In this document: in pieces, positions 1 through 28,031 of the stretch
How positions within the stretch are numbered: position 1 is the first letter of the stretch
Layout: the number at the start of each line of letters is the position of its first letter
NCBI RefSeq assembly: GCF_041146795.1
Contig: NC_135173.1
Location: 56,782,865 to 56,846,864, forward strand
Reading direction: 5' to 3'
Length of the DNA: 64,000 nt
Source: Maylandia zebra
Taxonomy: Eukaryota > Chordata > Actinopteri > Cichliformes > Cichlidae
Translations under genes and position numbers: made by a program
Notes under the pieces: model-generated
Databases searched by the model: none
The model's input: the letters and a program-made list of their open reading frames with translations, nothing else
What the model was told of the DNA's origin: nothing

Positions 1-690
1 GTCAAAAAAACAAACCTACAATAGGATTGTTTCTTACACAAAGAAACCTTTCTACACTTGCATAATAGCCGAGTTAGAGATGCCAAGACCAGAACAATTA
101 GAGTCAATCCCCTCTGAGACCTTTGCTAGTTTTCTGTGACTCCTTTAATTTTAGTACCAAACTACTGTAATAGGACGCTTTGACAAAGATCTGAAAAGTC
201 ATGTAATTAATGCTGATATTAGACATCAACGCCTCTTCATCAAATGAAGTGTTGAAGCACAAGCAGACATTTTACCCAAGGCAATAGGGTGCAGGCTGTC
301 AGCCTAGAATGGCCAGCCCTCCCTGATTATATGGCTACGTGCTCCACTATTGTGTGTATGACTCCTTAGACTGAGCCCACCGACTGCCAATTAAATGACA
401 GTTGAGGAAAATAAAGAAAGAAATCTGGAGTTAGATTTGGATCTTATGTCCAGACCTAGGATTGTTTAGTCTGTTTTGTCAAATAAAAATATGTACAACA
501 TGTACACCACCAAAAGCAGACACACACACGTACACACACACTGCAATTTTGTATTCTAGGAGTTAAAACAATGAAAATACTTTTACCAGCACAGACACTT
601 GCTGCCATGAGGTTATAAAAGATTTTTTTTTATGAAAGACTACATCCACTGGTCTTCCCTGAGTCAGAGGATTATCTCGAGGCAAAGTAT
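1..690. other. no recognisable gene
   Basis: AT-rich DNA without a credible exon, structural RNA or transposon that I recognise; only short CA-rich runs near 520-540. It may be intron of adamts6, whose remaining exons should lie further left. Confidence 0.5.
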
Positions 691-704
691 TACCATGACT
701 GTTT

Positions 705-1140
705 ACTATAAGATAAGATAAGATAAGATAAGATAAGATAAGATAAGATAACCTTTATTAGTCCCACACGTGGGAAATTTGTTTTGTCACAGCAGGAAGT
801 GGACAGTGCAAAAGTTATGAGGCAAAAATTAGAATACAATAAGAATAAATACAGTACACAACTGTACAGAATAGAATAAAATAAAATACTATATATAGTA
901 GAATAAAATAAAATAAATATACAATAAGATAAAAATAGAATACAAATACAAATACTATATACAACTGAGTAAAAATACAACGATGACAGAAAGGATTATT
1001 GCACTTGGTATTATTGCATATGTATGGATGTGTGTGCTTGATCAGTTAAAGTCTTTATTATGGAGTCTGACAGCAGTGGGGAGGAAAGACCTGTGAAATC
1101 TCTCCGTCCCACACCGTGGGTGCCGCAGTCTCCCACATAA
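705..1140 (-). mobile_element. 3' end of a LINE (ATCTT-tailed)
   Basis: On the minus strand: a C-terminal/3' UTR segment with ACTGCTGTCAGACTCCATAA, then an A/T-rich UTR, then CCCACGTGTGGGACTAATAAA and a tandem (TTATC)n tail at 706-751. This organisation is typical of fish CR1/L2/Rex-type LINEs. Only the 3' end is present, so the copy is 5'-truncated and inactive. Clade assignment is from memory. Confidence 0.6.
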
Positions 1141-1144
1141 GAAC

Positions 1145-3066
1145 TATGTGTTCCTTCCAGATGTGGCAGCTGTAGCATGCAATGGAATGCTTCTCATCCC
1201 TTTAAAGGCAAAGTGGGCTTGGTGACAACAACATTGTAAGTGCTACACATTATGACTGATCAAACTACAACTTGGGCCCAGAATGAAAATGAGGGGAAGA
1301 GTCAACAATAATATTAAGATAAATTAAATACCCGGATATGATTAGCACAACACAAAATTTGGTAATTTGGTTTTCAAGATTAAATCTCTCCAGTTATTTT
1401 TGTAGACAGCATTTTGACTGACGTATAAATTTATGTAAAAATCATCATAAAAATTCATTTAATTGACTTTCACATTGTAACTACCTGTCTAAACTCACAG
1501 ACTCCTGGTGCTTGAACAAGAATGCATAAACAAAATATATTATATATAATCTTTGTTTACATACCAAATAGAACTTATTGTGTATGTTTTATTTTCAGCG
1601 CTGAAGACCAAGAAGAGCAAGTCATCCTTCTTTTCTCTAATCTTTTCTATCTTTTCTAATCTCTTCCGTTTCTTGCATTTTTAATGCTCTATTCTCTGTT
1701 ACTGAAAGGAATAATGTTTTTTCTTTACTCTTGTCCCTCGGAGGACCCTCTCATCACAGGCAGAGGCAGAAAAGCCAGACTATGAGGCCCCCAGACACCC
1801 TGTGTACTAAGGGCAAGCCTCAGTATTTATTAGTTTGGAGAGAGACAAAATAGTCAAAGTTTAAACATAGAGACTATTATTTGACATCGTCGCAAAGGCT
1901 TCCTGTCCAGTGGATTTAGCCAAATTCATTATGCTGAGCGGAAACGTCTTCTAGCAAGCAGGAACTTCAGCTATCCCTGTACTCTGGGACTAGTCATTCA
2001 CGAAGATATTAAGCCTGCTGAGTGCATCCAATAAGTTGTGAGGCAGCAGTATGTTTAAATCAGTATAACCTAACAATTATTAACAAAAGGTACACGTTTA
2101 ATATGAAATTCATTGCAGTATGTGGTCTCGGAGAGTTTAATGAAGCCAAACTGCTTTCCTTTTAACATTTAGAACAAACTGGCACGCAAACTCTGGAGAA
2201 TAAACTATGACTGAACTGTGAGCGCATTCATAAACCATTCGTAAAAAACCCAAACAAAGCACCACATATTGCTCGAGCAAGATGGTGAATCTAGGCCAAT
2301 ACCACAGCCAAAGTTGTTTACTTGGCAGGGAGATGCATGTGCAATATCCAAAATTCTGATTGAGGGGGAGAAAGGGAGGATAATTTGAGTTTACAGACAA
2401 AACACTTTTGTAAAAGCAAAAGGCAATAAAACTAAAACCTAAAACGCAGATCGATACAAATATGCATATAATATAAGTTAAGCAATAGTCTATTCTGCTC
2501 AAAGGTGAAGTAAAAAAAAGCTTTGTCTCTTTTGGGTACTTTTTTTTTTTTTTTTTTTTTTTTAAAATAGTGATTCTCGGATACACGAGCCAGAAATCAT
2601 TAGGAACCCGGCAGCGCAGAGTAGAAGCAGCTCTTTGTGTCCCATTTGGAAGCTGGCATTTAATACTGTCATCTCTGTCACAAGTGCTGTTCACTACCCT
2701 CCTCTAACAGCTTTCAGCCGGAAACATCATCTGACAACCACAGCAGCTATTATCCGCTTTCTTGGAGGGCCTCGCTAACTAAACATGAATACACAAACAG
2801 AGGAACACACAGACACACCGCAGACTTGTAACCAATACTTCACCACAAGGTTGCAGTTATGAATTTGCTCTCATGGTCTTAATACTGAGAAATGAAGCTG
2901 AACTGCAGAGAAAAAAAAAAGTGTGGTGTCTATGACTGCAAAGAAAAGCTGTTAGTACTGAAACATTTACGGCCCCTTTGGTTTCATTACAGGAACAGAC
3001 TTAAAATGGACTTTTAATCTTCTCATGGACCTTAAATTGGAGGCTTTTTCTTATTTTCTGTCAAAT
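1145..3066. other. non-coding, no recognisable gene
   Basis: AT-rich DNA with a T-run at 2540-2563. A 185-codon minus-strand open frame (2137-2694) includes a run of eight lysines encoded by that T-run and has no family features, so I do not call it a gene. Probably adamts6 intron. Confidence 0.5.
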
Positions 3067-3067
3067 G

Positions 3068-3486
3068 TACAGTACTATGCAAAAGTCTTGAGTCACATCT
3101 CCTTTCTTCATATTTTGCTAGTAAAATGGGGAATAGGTGAAGCAATTTATTGAAAACAATTGCAAACAAAAATGAAATATAGTATTTAGGAAAAATCTAA
3201 AAGTTTATAAGTCTCTCTTGGGAGTTTGCCTGAGAGAGTGTGTTTTCTTATGAACATCTTCTGGACAGCCACCCTTCCATTAAAACCATTTCAGAAAACA
3301 CTAGAGGGGTCAGATGCATCTCTTAGGTCCTGTGTCAAGTCTTTTACGTGTCAGTCAGTTACATGGACTAGACTGAAAATAAGTGAAAAAGCAGCCAGCT
3401 GGAGAATGATTGCTCAAGACAACTCACAAATGGAAGCAAAAGACAAAGAAATGACAAGTGACTCAAGACTCTTGCACAGTACTGAA
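3068..3486. mobile_element. MITE with about 27-bp inverted repeats
   Basis: The left end (cagtactatgcaaaagtctt) is matched inversely by the right end (gactcttgcacagtactg). The two termini are near-perfect inverted repeats about 420 bp apart, and the interior has no transposase. The terminal sequence resembles non-autonomous Tc1/mariner-type elements common in fish. The target duplication is not clear. Confidence 0.7.
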
Positions 3487-3619
3487 TACTGCAACAATAA
3501 CAGATTTGCATCTGAAACATTGCTGAAATTTCAATCAACAAGGTCAGCATGTTTGTGCAATTAAGCAGCATCATAAAGACAGGATATATCCAATATGATT
3601 ATCTCAAACATACAGCAAT

Positions 3620-4362
3620 AAAGACATAAACATAAAAGACATAATTTTCTGCTTCTAAACTCTGAGGTTATTGCACTCGGCTCTGAAAATATTGGAAATA
3701 TGGTATCTAACCAGATTCTTACTTTGGACGGCAATACCTTGCCATCCAGTAACACTGTGAGGAACCTTGGAGTCATTTTTGATCAGGATATGTCCTTCAA
3801 TGTACATATTAAACAAATATGTAGGACTGCTTTCTTACATTTGTGCAATATCTCAAAATAAGAAATATCCTGTCACAGAGTGACGCTGAAAAACTAATTC
3901 ATGCATTTATTACTTCTAGGCTTCTTCTAGGCTATATTTCTCCTATATTTGCTTCCCTTCAGTGGCTCCCTATTAAATCCAGAATTGAATTCAAAATCCT
4001 GCTCCTCACATACAAGGCCTTGAATAATCGGGCCCCATCTTATCTTAATGACCTTGTAGTACCATATCACCCCATTAGAGCACTTCGCTCTCACACTGCA
4101 GGCTTACTTGTTGCTCCTAGAGTATTTAAGTAGTAGAATGGGAATCAGAGCCTTCAGTTTTCAGGCCCCTCTTCTGTGCAATTAGGCTTAAAACTTTCCT
4201 TTTTGCTAAAGCATACAGTTCGGGCTGGATCAGGTGACCTTGAATTCTCCCTTAGTTAAGCTGCAGTAGTGTAGGCTGCTGGGAGATTCCCATGATGCAT
4301 TGAGAATTTCTTCTTCAGTCACATTTCTCACTTCTCATTTCTCACATTTCTCACTCACTATG
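3620..4362 (+). mobile_element. older LINE, reverse-transcriptase C-terminal part (left half of an interrupted copy)
   Basis: Degenerate plus-strand coding with recognisable blocks: VIFDQDMSFNVHIKQIC near 3770-3820, then ASLQWLPIKSRIEFKILLLT and APSYLNDLVVPYHPIRALRS at about 3950-4090, and the start of the 3' UTR up to 4362. Stops at 4131 and elsewhere show it is dead. Its 3' UTR resumes at 7644 after a younger LINE insertion. Confidence 0.8.
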
Positions 4363-4367
4363 TGTTA
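4363..4367. repeat. target-site duplication, left copy (TGTTA)
   Basis: The pentamer TGTTA precedes the 5' end of the inserted L2-type LINE and recurs at 7639-7643 after its 3' tail. It marks the insertion point within the older LINE. Confidence 0.6.
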
Positions 4368-7300
4368 CCAAGATGGCGCCGCGGATGGTCGCCCTGGTGC
4401 TTCAGTGCGTTACTTTTCTTTTGTTTTTGTGCATTTCTTCTGTGTCTGGGCACTCCTCTGGATACTCGTACACCAGAGAAGAGCTCTTAACTACAGGACT
4501 ACAACGCCTGTGGATTTATTTCCAATATTTGTCGCATCTGCGGCAGATTTACTGCTGACTCTGACCAGGAAAGCGAGACGCCGAAAGAGAGGGAAGCGAG
4601 CCGGCGCACTCGTGCGTTTGAGGAGACGCGGACTGCGAACTGCTCTTCCTGGGATCTTCCTTTCTAATGTACGCTCACTCGGGAATAAGATTGACGAACT
4701 GGCCCTGATGAGAAGCATGAACAGAGACTTTGCCTCCTCCTGTGTCTTATGTTTTACGGAGTCGTGGCTCAGTGAGAACATCCCAGACTGCGCGCTCAAG
4801 CTGGAGGGCTTCCATCTGCTGCGCGCGGACCGGCAGGCCGCTCTCTCCGGTAAGTCCAAAGGTGGAGGTCTCTGCTTCTACATCAATAGTGGCTGGTGCA
4901 CAGATGTGACAGTGATTGCTCAGCACTGCTCTTCCTCTCTGGAATATCTTTTTATCCACTGCAAACCGTTTTATTCTCCGCGGGAGTTTGCTTCATTCAT
5001 CCTGGCCGCTGTTTACATCCCGCCAGACGCAGATGCGCAGGCAGCTCAGTGCGCACTCGCGGAGCAGATTCTCCACACGGAGCGGACATTCCCGGACTCT
5101 CTCATCATTGCTCTTGGGGACTTTAACAAAGCCAATCTGAGCCATGAGCTTCCAAAATATAAGCAGTATATTAAATGCCCGACCAGAGAGGAGAGGACAT
5201 TGGACCACTGTTACAGCACGATCAGCGGGGCCTATCGCGCGGTGCCCCGCGCTTCACTCGGACTTTCTGACCACGTCATGATCCACCTAATCCCCGCGTA
5301 CAGACAGAGGCTGAAGCTCTCCAAACCTGTCGTGAGGACTAAAAAACTGTGGAGCAACGAGGCTGTGGAGGAGCTTCGCACGTGTTTGGAGACCACAGAC
5401 TAGGACACATTGAAGGCTGCTTCTAACAGCTTGGACGAGTTTACGGACACTGTCACCTCCTATATCCACTTCTGTGAGGACAGCATTGTGCCATCACGCA
5501 CCAGGGTGAGTTATAACAATGACAAACCCTGGTTTACTCCTAAACTCAAAAAGCTGTGGCTGGAAAAGAGAAAAGGCGTTCAGAAGCGGAGACAGGGACT
5601 GCTACAGAGAGGCCAAGTACAGGTTCACTAAAGAAGTGGACATTGCTAAACATCAGCACTCTGAGAAGATGCAGCAGCAGATCTCAGAGAATGACTCGGC
5701 CTCTGTGTGGAAAGGTTTTAGGAATATCACAAACTACAAGCCTAAAACCCCCCACTCCACTGATGACTTGCTCTTAGCCAACACCCTAAACGACTTCTAC
5801 TGCCGTTTTGACGAGCCATCAGGCAGCCTTCACACCTCCAACGGCCCCAACAATAGAGACACTTTGGACACTAATTCCCCCACCTCTCCCCCCTCCATAG
5901 AGCCATCACCACCTTCAAACCGTTCACCTACAACACCCCCCTCCTCACCCCACACAAAAGAGGATTTCACACCACCTCCTCCCACCACAACTCTTCATAT
6001 TCATGAAGCAGATGTGAGGAAGCAGTTTAACGAGCTGGCCCCAGTGTTTTCTGGAATTTTCAACTCCTCACTGCAGGCATGCCATGTGCCTGCCTGCTTC
6101 AAGTCCTCCACCATAATCCCTGTCCCCAAGAAACCTAGGATCACTGGACTAAATGACTACAGACCCGTGGCTCTGACATCTGTGGTCATGAAGTCTTTTG
6201 AGCGCCTAGTTCTCTCCCATCTCAGGACCCTCACGGCCCCCCTCCTGGACCCCCTGCAGTTTGCATATAGAGCCAACAGGTCTGTAGACGACGCCATCAA
6301 CATGGCCCTACACTTCATCCTGCAGCATCTGGACTCCCCAGGAACCTACGCCAGGATCCTGTTTGTGGACTTCAGCTCTGCCTTCAACACCATCCTTCCA
6401 GACCATCTCCGAGGCAAGCTTTCCCAGATGAATGTGCCTGATCCCATCTGCCGGTGGATCACTGACTTCCTGACGGACAGGAAGCAGCATGTGAGGCTGG
6501 GAAAGAATGTCTCGGACTCCCGGACCATCAGCACCGGCTCCCCTCAGGGCTGTGTTCTTTCTCCTCTGCTCTTCTCCCTGTACACCAACTGCTGCACCTC
6601 CACCCACCAGTCTGTCAAGCTAATCAAGTTTGCAGATGACACCACCGTTATTGGACTCATCTCGGACGGGGACGAGTCTGCCTACAGGAGGGAGGTTGAA
6701 CGTCTGGTGTCCTGGTGCAGCCACAACAACCTGGTGCTGAATGCCCAGAAGACAGTGGAGATTATAGTGGGCTTCAGGAAGCACACAGCCCCACTCCCCC
6801 CCATCATCCTGACTGACACCCCCATCACCTCTGTGGACTCATTCCGCTTCCTGGGTACCACCATCACCCAGGACCTGAAGTGGGAGCCCACCATCACCTC
6901 CGTCATCAAGAAAGCCCAGCAGAGGATGTACTTCCTGAGGCAGCTGAAGAAATTCAACCTGCCAACACGGACGATGATGCAGTTCTACACTGCAATCATC
7001 GAGTCCATCCTCACCTCCTCCATCACCGTGTGGTACGCTGGAGCCACTATCAGGGACAAACAGAGACTGCAGCGTGTTGTGCGCTCTGCTGAGAAGGTGA
7101 TTGGCTGCAGACTCCCATCTTTGCAGGACCTGTACACCTCCAGGACATTGCGGCGTGCAGCTCGGATCTCAGCTGACCCTTCTCACCCTGGACACAGTCT
7201 GTTTGACCTGCTCCCCTCAGGCAGGAGGCTCCGGTCCATTCGCACCAGAACCTCTCGCCATAAGAACAGTTTCTTCCCCTCTGCTGTTGGACACATGAAC

Positions 7301-7640
7301 AATAACCATATGACTGTTCCCACCACTAACACATGACCCTACGCTGTGTTCACTGCATCATTCCATGTTTGGCACTGATCACCACCTGCACTCATGTATA
7401 TATCTTTCAACGTAGCACTCTTAATTCTTATTCTCATGTATATATCTCATGTATATCTCATGCACATATCTTCCCACGTAGCACTTTTAATTCTTATCCC
7501 TACTTTTATTTTTTTCCATGTCTATTTAAGTGCTATTTATGACACTATGTTTGCACTGAAGCACCGCAGCAATTTCCTAATGTTGTAAACCTGCTCAACA
7601 TTTGGCAATAAACCCCATTCTGATTCTGATTCTGATTCTG
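4368..7640 (+). mobile_element. L2-type LINE, nearly full-length, inactivated
   Basis: Non-LTR retrotransposon starting CCAAGATGGCGCC and ending in a (TGATTC)n tail at 7616-7640. From 4373, frame 2 encodes a hydrophobic N-terminus (MAPRMVALVLQCVTFLLFLC). After a frameshift near 4540, frame 1 encodes an APE-type endonuclease: NVRSLGNKIDEL, TESWL, ALGDFN and the SDH motif [14 protein letters not shown] stop follows at 5401. The frame continues to about 5630, then shifts to frame 2 for the reverse transcriptase (5519-7336): [32 protein letters not shown] and the catalytic FADD near 6630. The RT is internally deleted at about 6030, where ADVRKQF runs straight into [11 protein letters not shown] without the conserved block between them. 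Two frameshifts, one stop and the deletion make it non-functional. The clade (CR1/L2 group) is judged from motifs and tail. Confidence 0.88.
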
Positions 7641-7643
7641 TTA

Positions 7644-7978
7644 ATAGACCTCACTGCATTGAATCATACTTGTCTGGCTCTTATCTGTCTCTCTTCCACA
7701 GCATGTCTTTTATCCTGTCTTCCTCCCCTCTCCACAACCGGTCGCAGCAGATGGCCGCCCCTCCCTGAGCCTGGTTCTGCCCGAGGTTTCTTCCTGTTAA
7801 AAGGGAGGTTTTCCCTTCCCACTGTCGCCAGTGCTTGCTCATAGGGGGTCATATGATTGTTGGTTTTACTCTGTATGTATTATTGTAGGATCTACCTTAC
7901 AATGTAAAGCGCCTTGAGATGACTGTTGTTGTGATTTGGTGTTGTGTAAATAAAACTGAATTGAATTGAGTTGAAATA
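7644..7978 (+). mobile_element. older LINE, 3' UTR and (TTGAA) tail (right half of the interrupted copy)
   Basis: Contains the 3' UTR block GGTTTCTTCCTGTTAAAAGG, then GTAAAGCGCCTTGAGATGAC, then AATAAAACTGAATTGAATTG. The same order occurs in the copy at 50120-50925. It continues the element broken at 4362. Confidence 0.8.
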
Positions 7979-10140
7979 TACAAACCTGTTTACAAACGGC
8001 AACCAATCAAAAGAAGTATAGCTTAAAGGGAATGTAACTACAAAAGCTTTTTTCAGAGAGTACATAAACTAAAGGGCAACACCCCGGGCTAATATGAGAT
8101 AAATAAGGATTACTTAAACCTGAAAAGTATCTAAAGAATAAAAATAGGGAGTTGAAAATTAGCATAACAGGCCCATTTTTCAAAAATGATCTCTATTATC
8201 TAGGGTAAACTAAAAAAAAAAAAAAAACATACTAATGTTTTAATGTTTTTCTGTGTTGTTATCTCAAGTCAGATGAAGCATTTAAAAAAAATCAGCATAA
8301 AAATGAATTTGCACATAAACCAAACAATAAACCAGACAGCAGAAGCACCAGATACAAAGTTTCTTAGTGTTAGAACTCAAAGGTAAAAATATACCCTGAC
8401 CTCTTGCTCGCTGTCTAAGGCAGGTGACATTGCAGAGATAATGTTACCAGCTATGGACAAGGTAGTTTACAAGGTATAGACTTACTTAGGTTCAGGGAGG
8501 GGCACAGAGGGGAAAAGACAAAAGAGGAAAGAGGAGAAACGAGACACCACAAACAGACAGGACAAAACAGACTATGGGGGACAGCAAACAAAGATTAGTG
8601 GCATTGGAAGTGAAAAGAAGTCATTGAAGAAGAAATGCTCAGGGTGTTGTGAGTTCCACTGCAGTTTTAGCCAACAGAGGTATAACTAAGGGATGATTTA
8701 GCGTCACCTGTTCTAAAGGTAGTAGCTCTTAAAAAAATAAATAAATAATCTTAAATGTAGAGAAGGTGTACGTCTGCTGAATCAAAACTGGTAGCTGATT
8801 CCACAAGACAGTGGCCTGATAGTCACCACCCATTCTACTTTTGGAAATGCTTATAACTACAATTAAGCCAGCACTCTGAGAGGAAAGTGGTCTATTGAGA
8901 TAACACAATACAATAAGGTGTTTATGATGGATCCTGATTTTCTACATCTTGTACATGAGGAGAAGGATTATAAATGAATAAAATGCTGCTGTATGAATCT
9001 AAATATCCATCAGAATAAACCCTGTCGACTAATTGTTTATGGGAGTATAAGATAAAACAACATAAACAGCAAAGCAACACATCAAATTAGATTAGAAATC
9101 ATTCATAACCTTTGGCCCATTTTATACTTTCCTCCATTGTTGTCAGTTTCTTTCCTGTTTCCGTGGTGGTCTTGTGCTACTAGCTCTGCACGGTCAGCAC
9201 TATTCCATTTTTGCAAACAAGCACTTTGAGTTTCGCAATTTTTTTGTGCAGCAATAAAGCTACACGAGAATCTTATCACTCCCACAAATGCTACAAAGTT
9301 AAGGGGGTCCTTGACCTCATTCTATGATCATTAAAAAGGCATTAGCAGCTCCATGCTACAATAGCCGTTACTAGTATAACACAGCTGGATTTCTGACAGA
9401 AGTCTGCTGCCGGCTGAGTTGCTCTGTGCTGCTATAGGCTTAAATATGGAAAAAGAATTTGTGGAGCAAAAAAGATCATGACTGTAGTTATATTGCACTG
9501 ATGTTAGACATTCAGAGTCTCTGCCATCTAATAAAAAGACAAAAGTGCCAGAAAAAAAAAAAATCAGGGATTCGCAAGCGTGAAGAGCAGTAGAATTTCA
9601 AGTAAGGCTTCAAATTGACACGCCTCCTCTAAATCATGCTGTGCAGAAATAGGTGTAGAAGTCTGTCATTGTAACGATTATCTGTTTGTTCTGTTACTCC
9701 AGATGTTTTGTCTAGCCTCTGGAAAAGAAACATTGGTGTGTCCTCTACTATGCCAGGCTGGCAAGACTCAAATATCACTGCCTCGTTTATTTATGTGCTC
9801 CAATTCTTTCTCCTTTTTTTGCCTCCTTTGGCCAATATATAAAACAGCAGAGCAGTGGTTTAAGGCAGCTGGCCTACACATCACCACCGAGAACCCACAT
9901 GAGCTCTAACATCACCCGCCTTGTGGTGCAAGGATGCAGGGGTGGAAAGCACTCAGTTATCATACGCAGCCACAAGGAGGTCTGGCAAAAGTCTCAGTGA
10001 TGAAGTGGATGTGAATAAGTAGGGGAAGGCCTCGTGTACAAAGCAGCCTAGCGGGTCCAGCCACATGGACCAGCCAGTGGCAGCGGGTTGTAAAGAGAGA
10101 CAGCTGTGGAAGGAAAACAGGAATGCACCTTTTTCTCTAT
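7979..10140. other. no recognisable gene; presumed adamts6 intron
   Basis: AT-rich DNA with short A-runs at 8212-8227 and 9551-9563. No further ADAMTS6 exon (disintegrin-like or thrombospondin repeat) could be found on the minus strand, and no known transposon was recognised. Confidence 0.45.
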
Positions 10141-10142
10141 TG

Positions 10143-10143
<1 letters not shown>

Positions 10144-10197
<54 letters not shown>
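10144..10197. repeat. (CA)n microsatellite adjacent to an adamts6 splice donor
   Basis: Twenty-odd CA units. On the adamts6 transcript this is a (GU)n run beginning about 39 nt after the exon 9 donor at 10236. Confidence 0.95.
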
Positions 10198-10198
<1 letters not shown>

Positions 10199-10235
10199 CC
10201 CACAGGGAACAACCACCACCCATATCACCCACTTA

Positions 10236-25625
<15,390 letters not shown>

Positions 25626-26399
25626 AATTCAGGGAAAGATGTGACATGGGGTAGGGGTAGAGGGTGCTACAAATGGGTTAAAAGGACATAATGGGTCTGA
25701 TGGCAGACCACAACAAGTCCATGGTGCGCCTCCTTCAATTAAAATGCTCTCACCGTGCTTGAAGGCTCATTCAGGTCTCAGATTTCTCCTGAAGATGAGC
25801 ACTCCCACATCTCACCAGCCTCTGAATTCATGTCAGCAGCTCATACAAAACACTGTAATCCATCAGACGCAAACAGGAAGCTCTGTATCTTTGTCTTGAC
25901 CAATCCATCTGCACTGCTGTGGAGAAAATTAAGCAGCGATTACCCAACGATAGCCCACTCTGTTAGTTGATTTATTGGTCGTCAAGTGCTAGATCAATTG
26001 GCTACTGACTATTCTAAAACTTTGTACTTATTTAATATCTGCATTTATATGCTTATACTGAGCAACTAACTATAGCAGGCTTGATGGCAAGCTTTGACTC
26101 CATCTGTGGTTTGTAATCAATGAATGAAAACGTAAGGCAACGCTGAACACCCCATATTACAGATTTCCACGAGGAGCACTGGTGTCGGTTCCATTTGTGC
26201 CAGTACCTCTTTAAATACACGGATGGCCGTTTAATGGCTGATACGCCGTGACAAAAACGTGGCAATACAATACAAATGACGTGTAAAACCCGCGCTGGAA
26301 CGGACGCATACATGTCAGCTGTGCAAGCTGATATTTCTGCAGATTAGTTTTACTCACTGACGCGCTTGAAAGCAACATGTGCAAACTACAAACTGCAGC

Positions 26400-27165
26400 A
26401 CACAAGCGGATCCAGGTGACACAGCGGTGACGATCCGAGGAAGAGACCGGACTCCAAACACGGGTGGTAGCCTTTTTGGAAAGGAGGGCTTTTCGCAAAT
26501 GTTTCTTCAGCTGTAGCGCTCCTGCGGTCCAGACAGACAGACAACGCTACCTACTTGGCCACTCTGACCCAGACAGTTGGCAGCCAGCCCGCATGCATTA
26601 CACCGGTACCGCAAACGCAACCCTCAAGGAGCGTCTGCAAGTCAAAATAGACCGCAGCTTTTGTTGCTCAGGGGAAGTTTGGTTGGTTTGTTTTCAGCAG
26701 CCGGATAGGCAAACTTTTGCAGATGTGGACCTGTAACGCTGCGAACTTACTGTGCGTAAATGCTGCCTAAAGTACGCCTTTTCCACGCAACGACCCCCCC
26801 TTAAACTCTCTCTCAGCTCTTAGTGGTAAAATAGCTATTTTAACATTTGAAATGTTCACACGAATCATCTCCGATTATTTTAAAGAGAAAAAGTAGAAAA
26901 AACATATAGTCTTATTTTCTTGACAGAGTAGATTTGAGCCCATTTACCATGTTCATCTTCATTGTCAGCGCCAATCCGAGTGTGCAGACAGAGCCCAGGA
27001 CCAAATCACTTCTGCAGCTCTCAAGTTCCGCACACAGACCTCCTTTGCTCTCCTCTTTTCATCTCCTTTTGAACTCTGCCATCCTGTGAAGCCTCACTGA
27101 GATTCTCCCCTTCAGCCCAGACACCCGAGCAGCAACAGCAGCGGTGGTATCCCAGCCCAAGACTG

Positions 27166-27200
<35 letters not shown>

Positions 27201-27230
27201 CAGCTTTTCCAAGTTTTGGATTTCCTTCCG
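26400..27230 (-). promoter_or_regulatory. probable adamts6 5' untranslated/promoter region
   Basis: This stretch upstream of the adamts6 start codon is less AT-rich than its surroundings and has several CpG dinucleotides around 26390-26470 and 26585-26640. It lacks recognisable transposon sequence. A non-coding first exon is expected here because ADAMTS6 orthologues have upstream untranslated exons, but no splice donor could be fixed. A (CA)n run lies at 27167-27196. Inference from position and composition only. Confidence 0.3.
27167..27196. repeat. (CA)n microsatellite
   Basis: About fifteen CA units upstream of adamts6. Confidence 0.9.
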
Positions 27231-27439
27231 CAGAAGGTTTTATATGTTCAGTCTATCTTTATAAAATAAAGTTTGTGTTCATTGTGGTCGCTCTTAAAAC
27301 CTTAAATATGTTTTTAAAAAAAAGTTTAGAGAAGCTGTGGATCCATGCAAACACCAGAAAAAGTTGGCTTACAATTCTGGAGCTGCTCCTCCTCACTACT
27401 ACACTGCAGAGAAACCGGGTATGTCCCAGCTCCGGGACA

Positions 27440-27474
27440 TTTTTTTTTTTTTTTTTGAGGGGGGGGGGGGGGGG
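27440..27474. repeat. T17-GA-G16 homopolymer tract
   Basis: Seventeen T, then GA, then sixteen G, immediately followed by the CRE at 27475. Same layout as 15941-15986. Confidence 0.9.
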
Positions 27475-27482
27475 TGACGTCA
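27475..27482. promoter_or_regulatory. palindromic CRE (TGACGTCA)
   Basis: A perfect 8-bp cAMP-response element consensus sits directly after a T-run/G-run tract, about 1.85 kb upstream of the adamts6 start codon. CREB/ATF binding is established for this motif. Use here is inferred only. Confidence 0.35.
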
Positions 27483-28031
27483 GTGCAGAGGTGCCTCTCT
27501 TCCATCCCATCAGTGTGCGCATGTCCATCACTGAAACAGCGAATTTACAGAGCCGTCTTCAATTTCCACACGTTAAAGTCACCTGTTTTATTAACCAACT
27601 CTGTTCCACTGCATTACTTCACAGCTATAACTAGCTGTCACACAAAGCACACAAAATTATCATTAAAGATCAAACGTGTGGAGGACAACCCATTTTAAAG
27701 TATTCTGTTCATTATTAACTGAATACTTAATGTTTTCATTATGAACTTCAGGTAAGAGGATACAGAATTATGAATCAAACTTTCAAACAGGAAATGTCGT
27801 CCCTGCAATTGTAGAAAAACCAAGCACATGCATATATATTTCCATGTTATTGTACACCAAAACCTCTTTGAAATACTTTTTATTCCAGTAGATTTAGTTT
27901 GACACCCCTGTCAGATTATGATATTACATCAAACACTCATGATAATATGATACATTACAGACAGCATATTTTTAGAGGACCAGTGGGGCTCTTTGGCGCA
28001 AGAAGCCAAAGTATTCAATTACTTTCTTTAA

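Noticed and set aside
2137..2694. 185-codon minus-strand open frame
   Set aside because: Low-complexity lysine run from a T-tract, no domain and no splice context; it looks like chance in AT-rich DNA.
26464..26736. 90-codon plus-strand open frame upstream of adamts6
   Set aside because: Lies in a probable CpG-containing promoter region, antisense to adamts6, without recognisable domain or splice signals.
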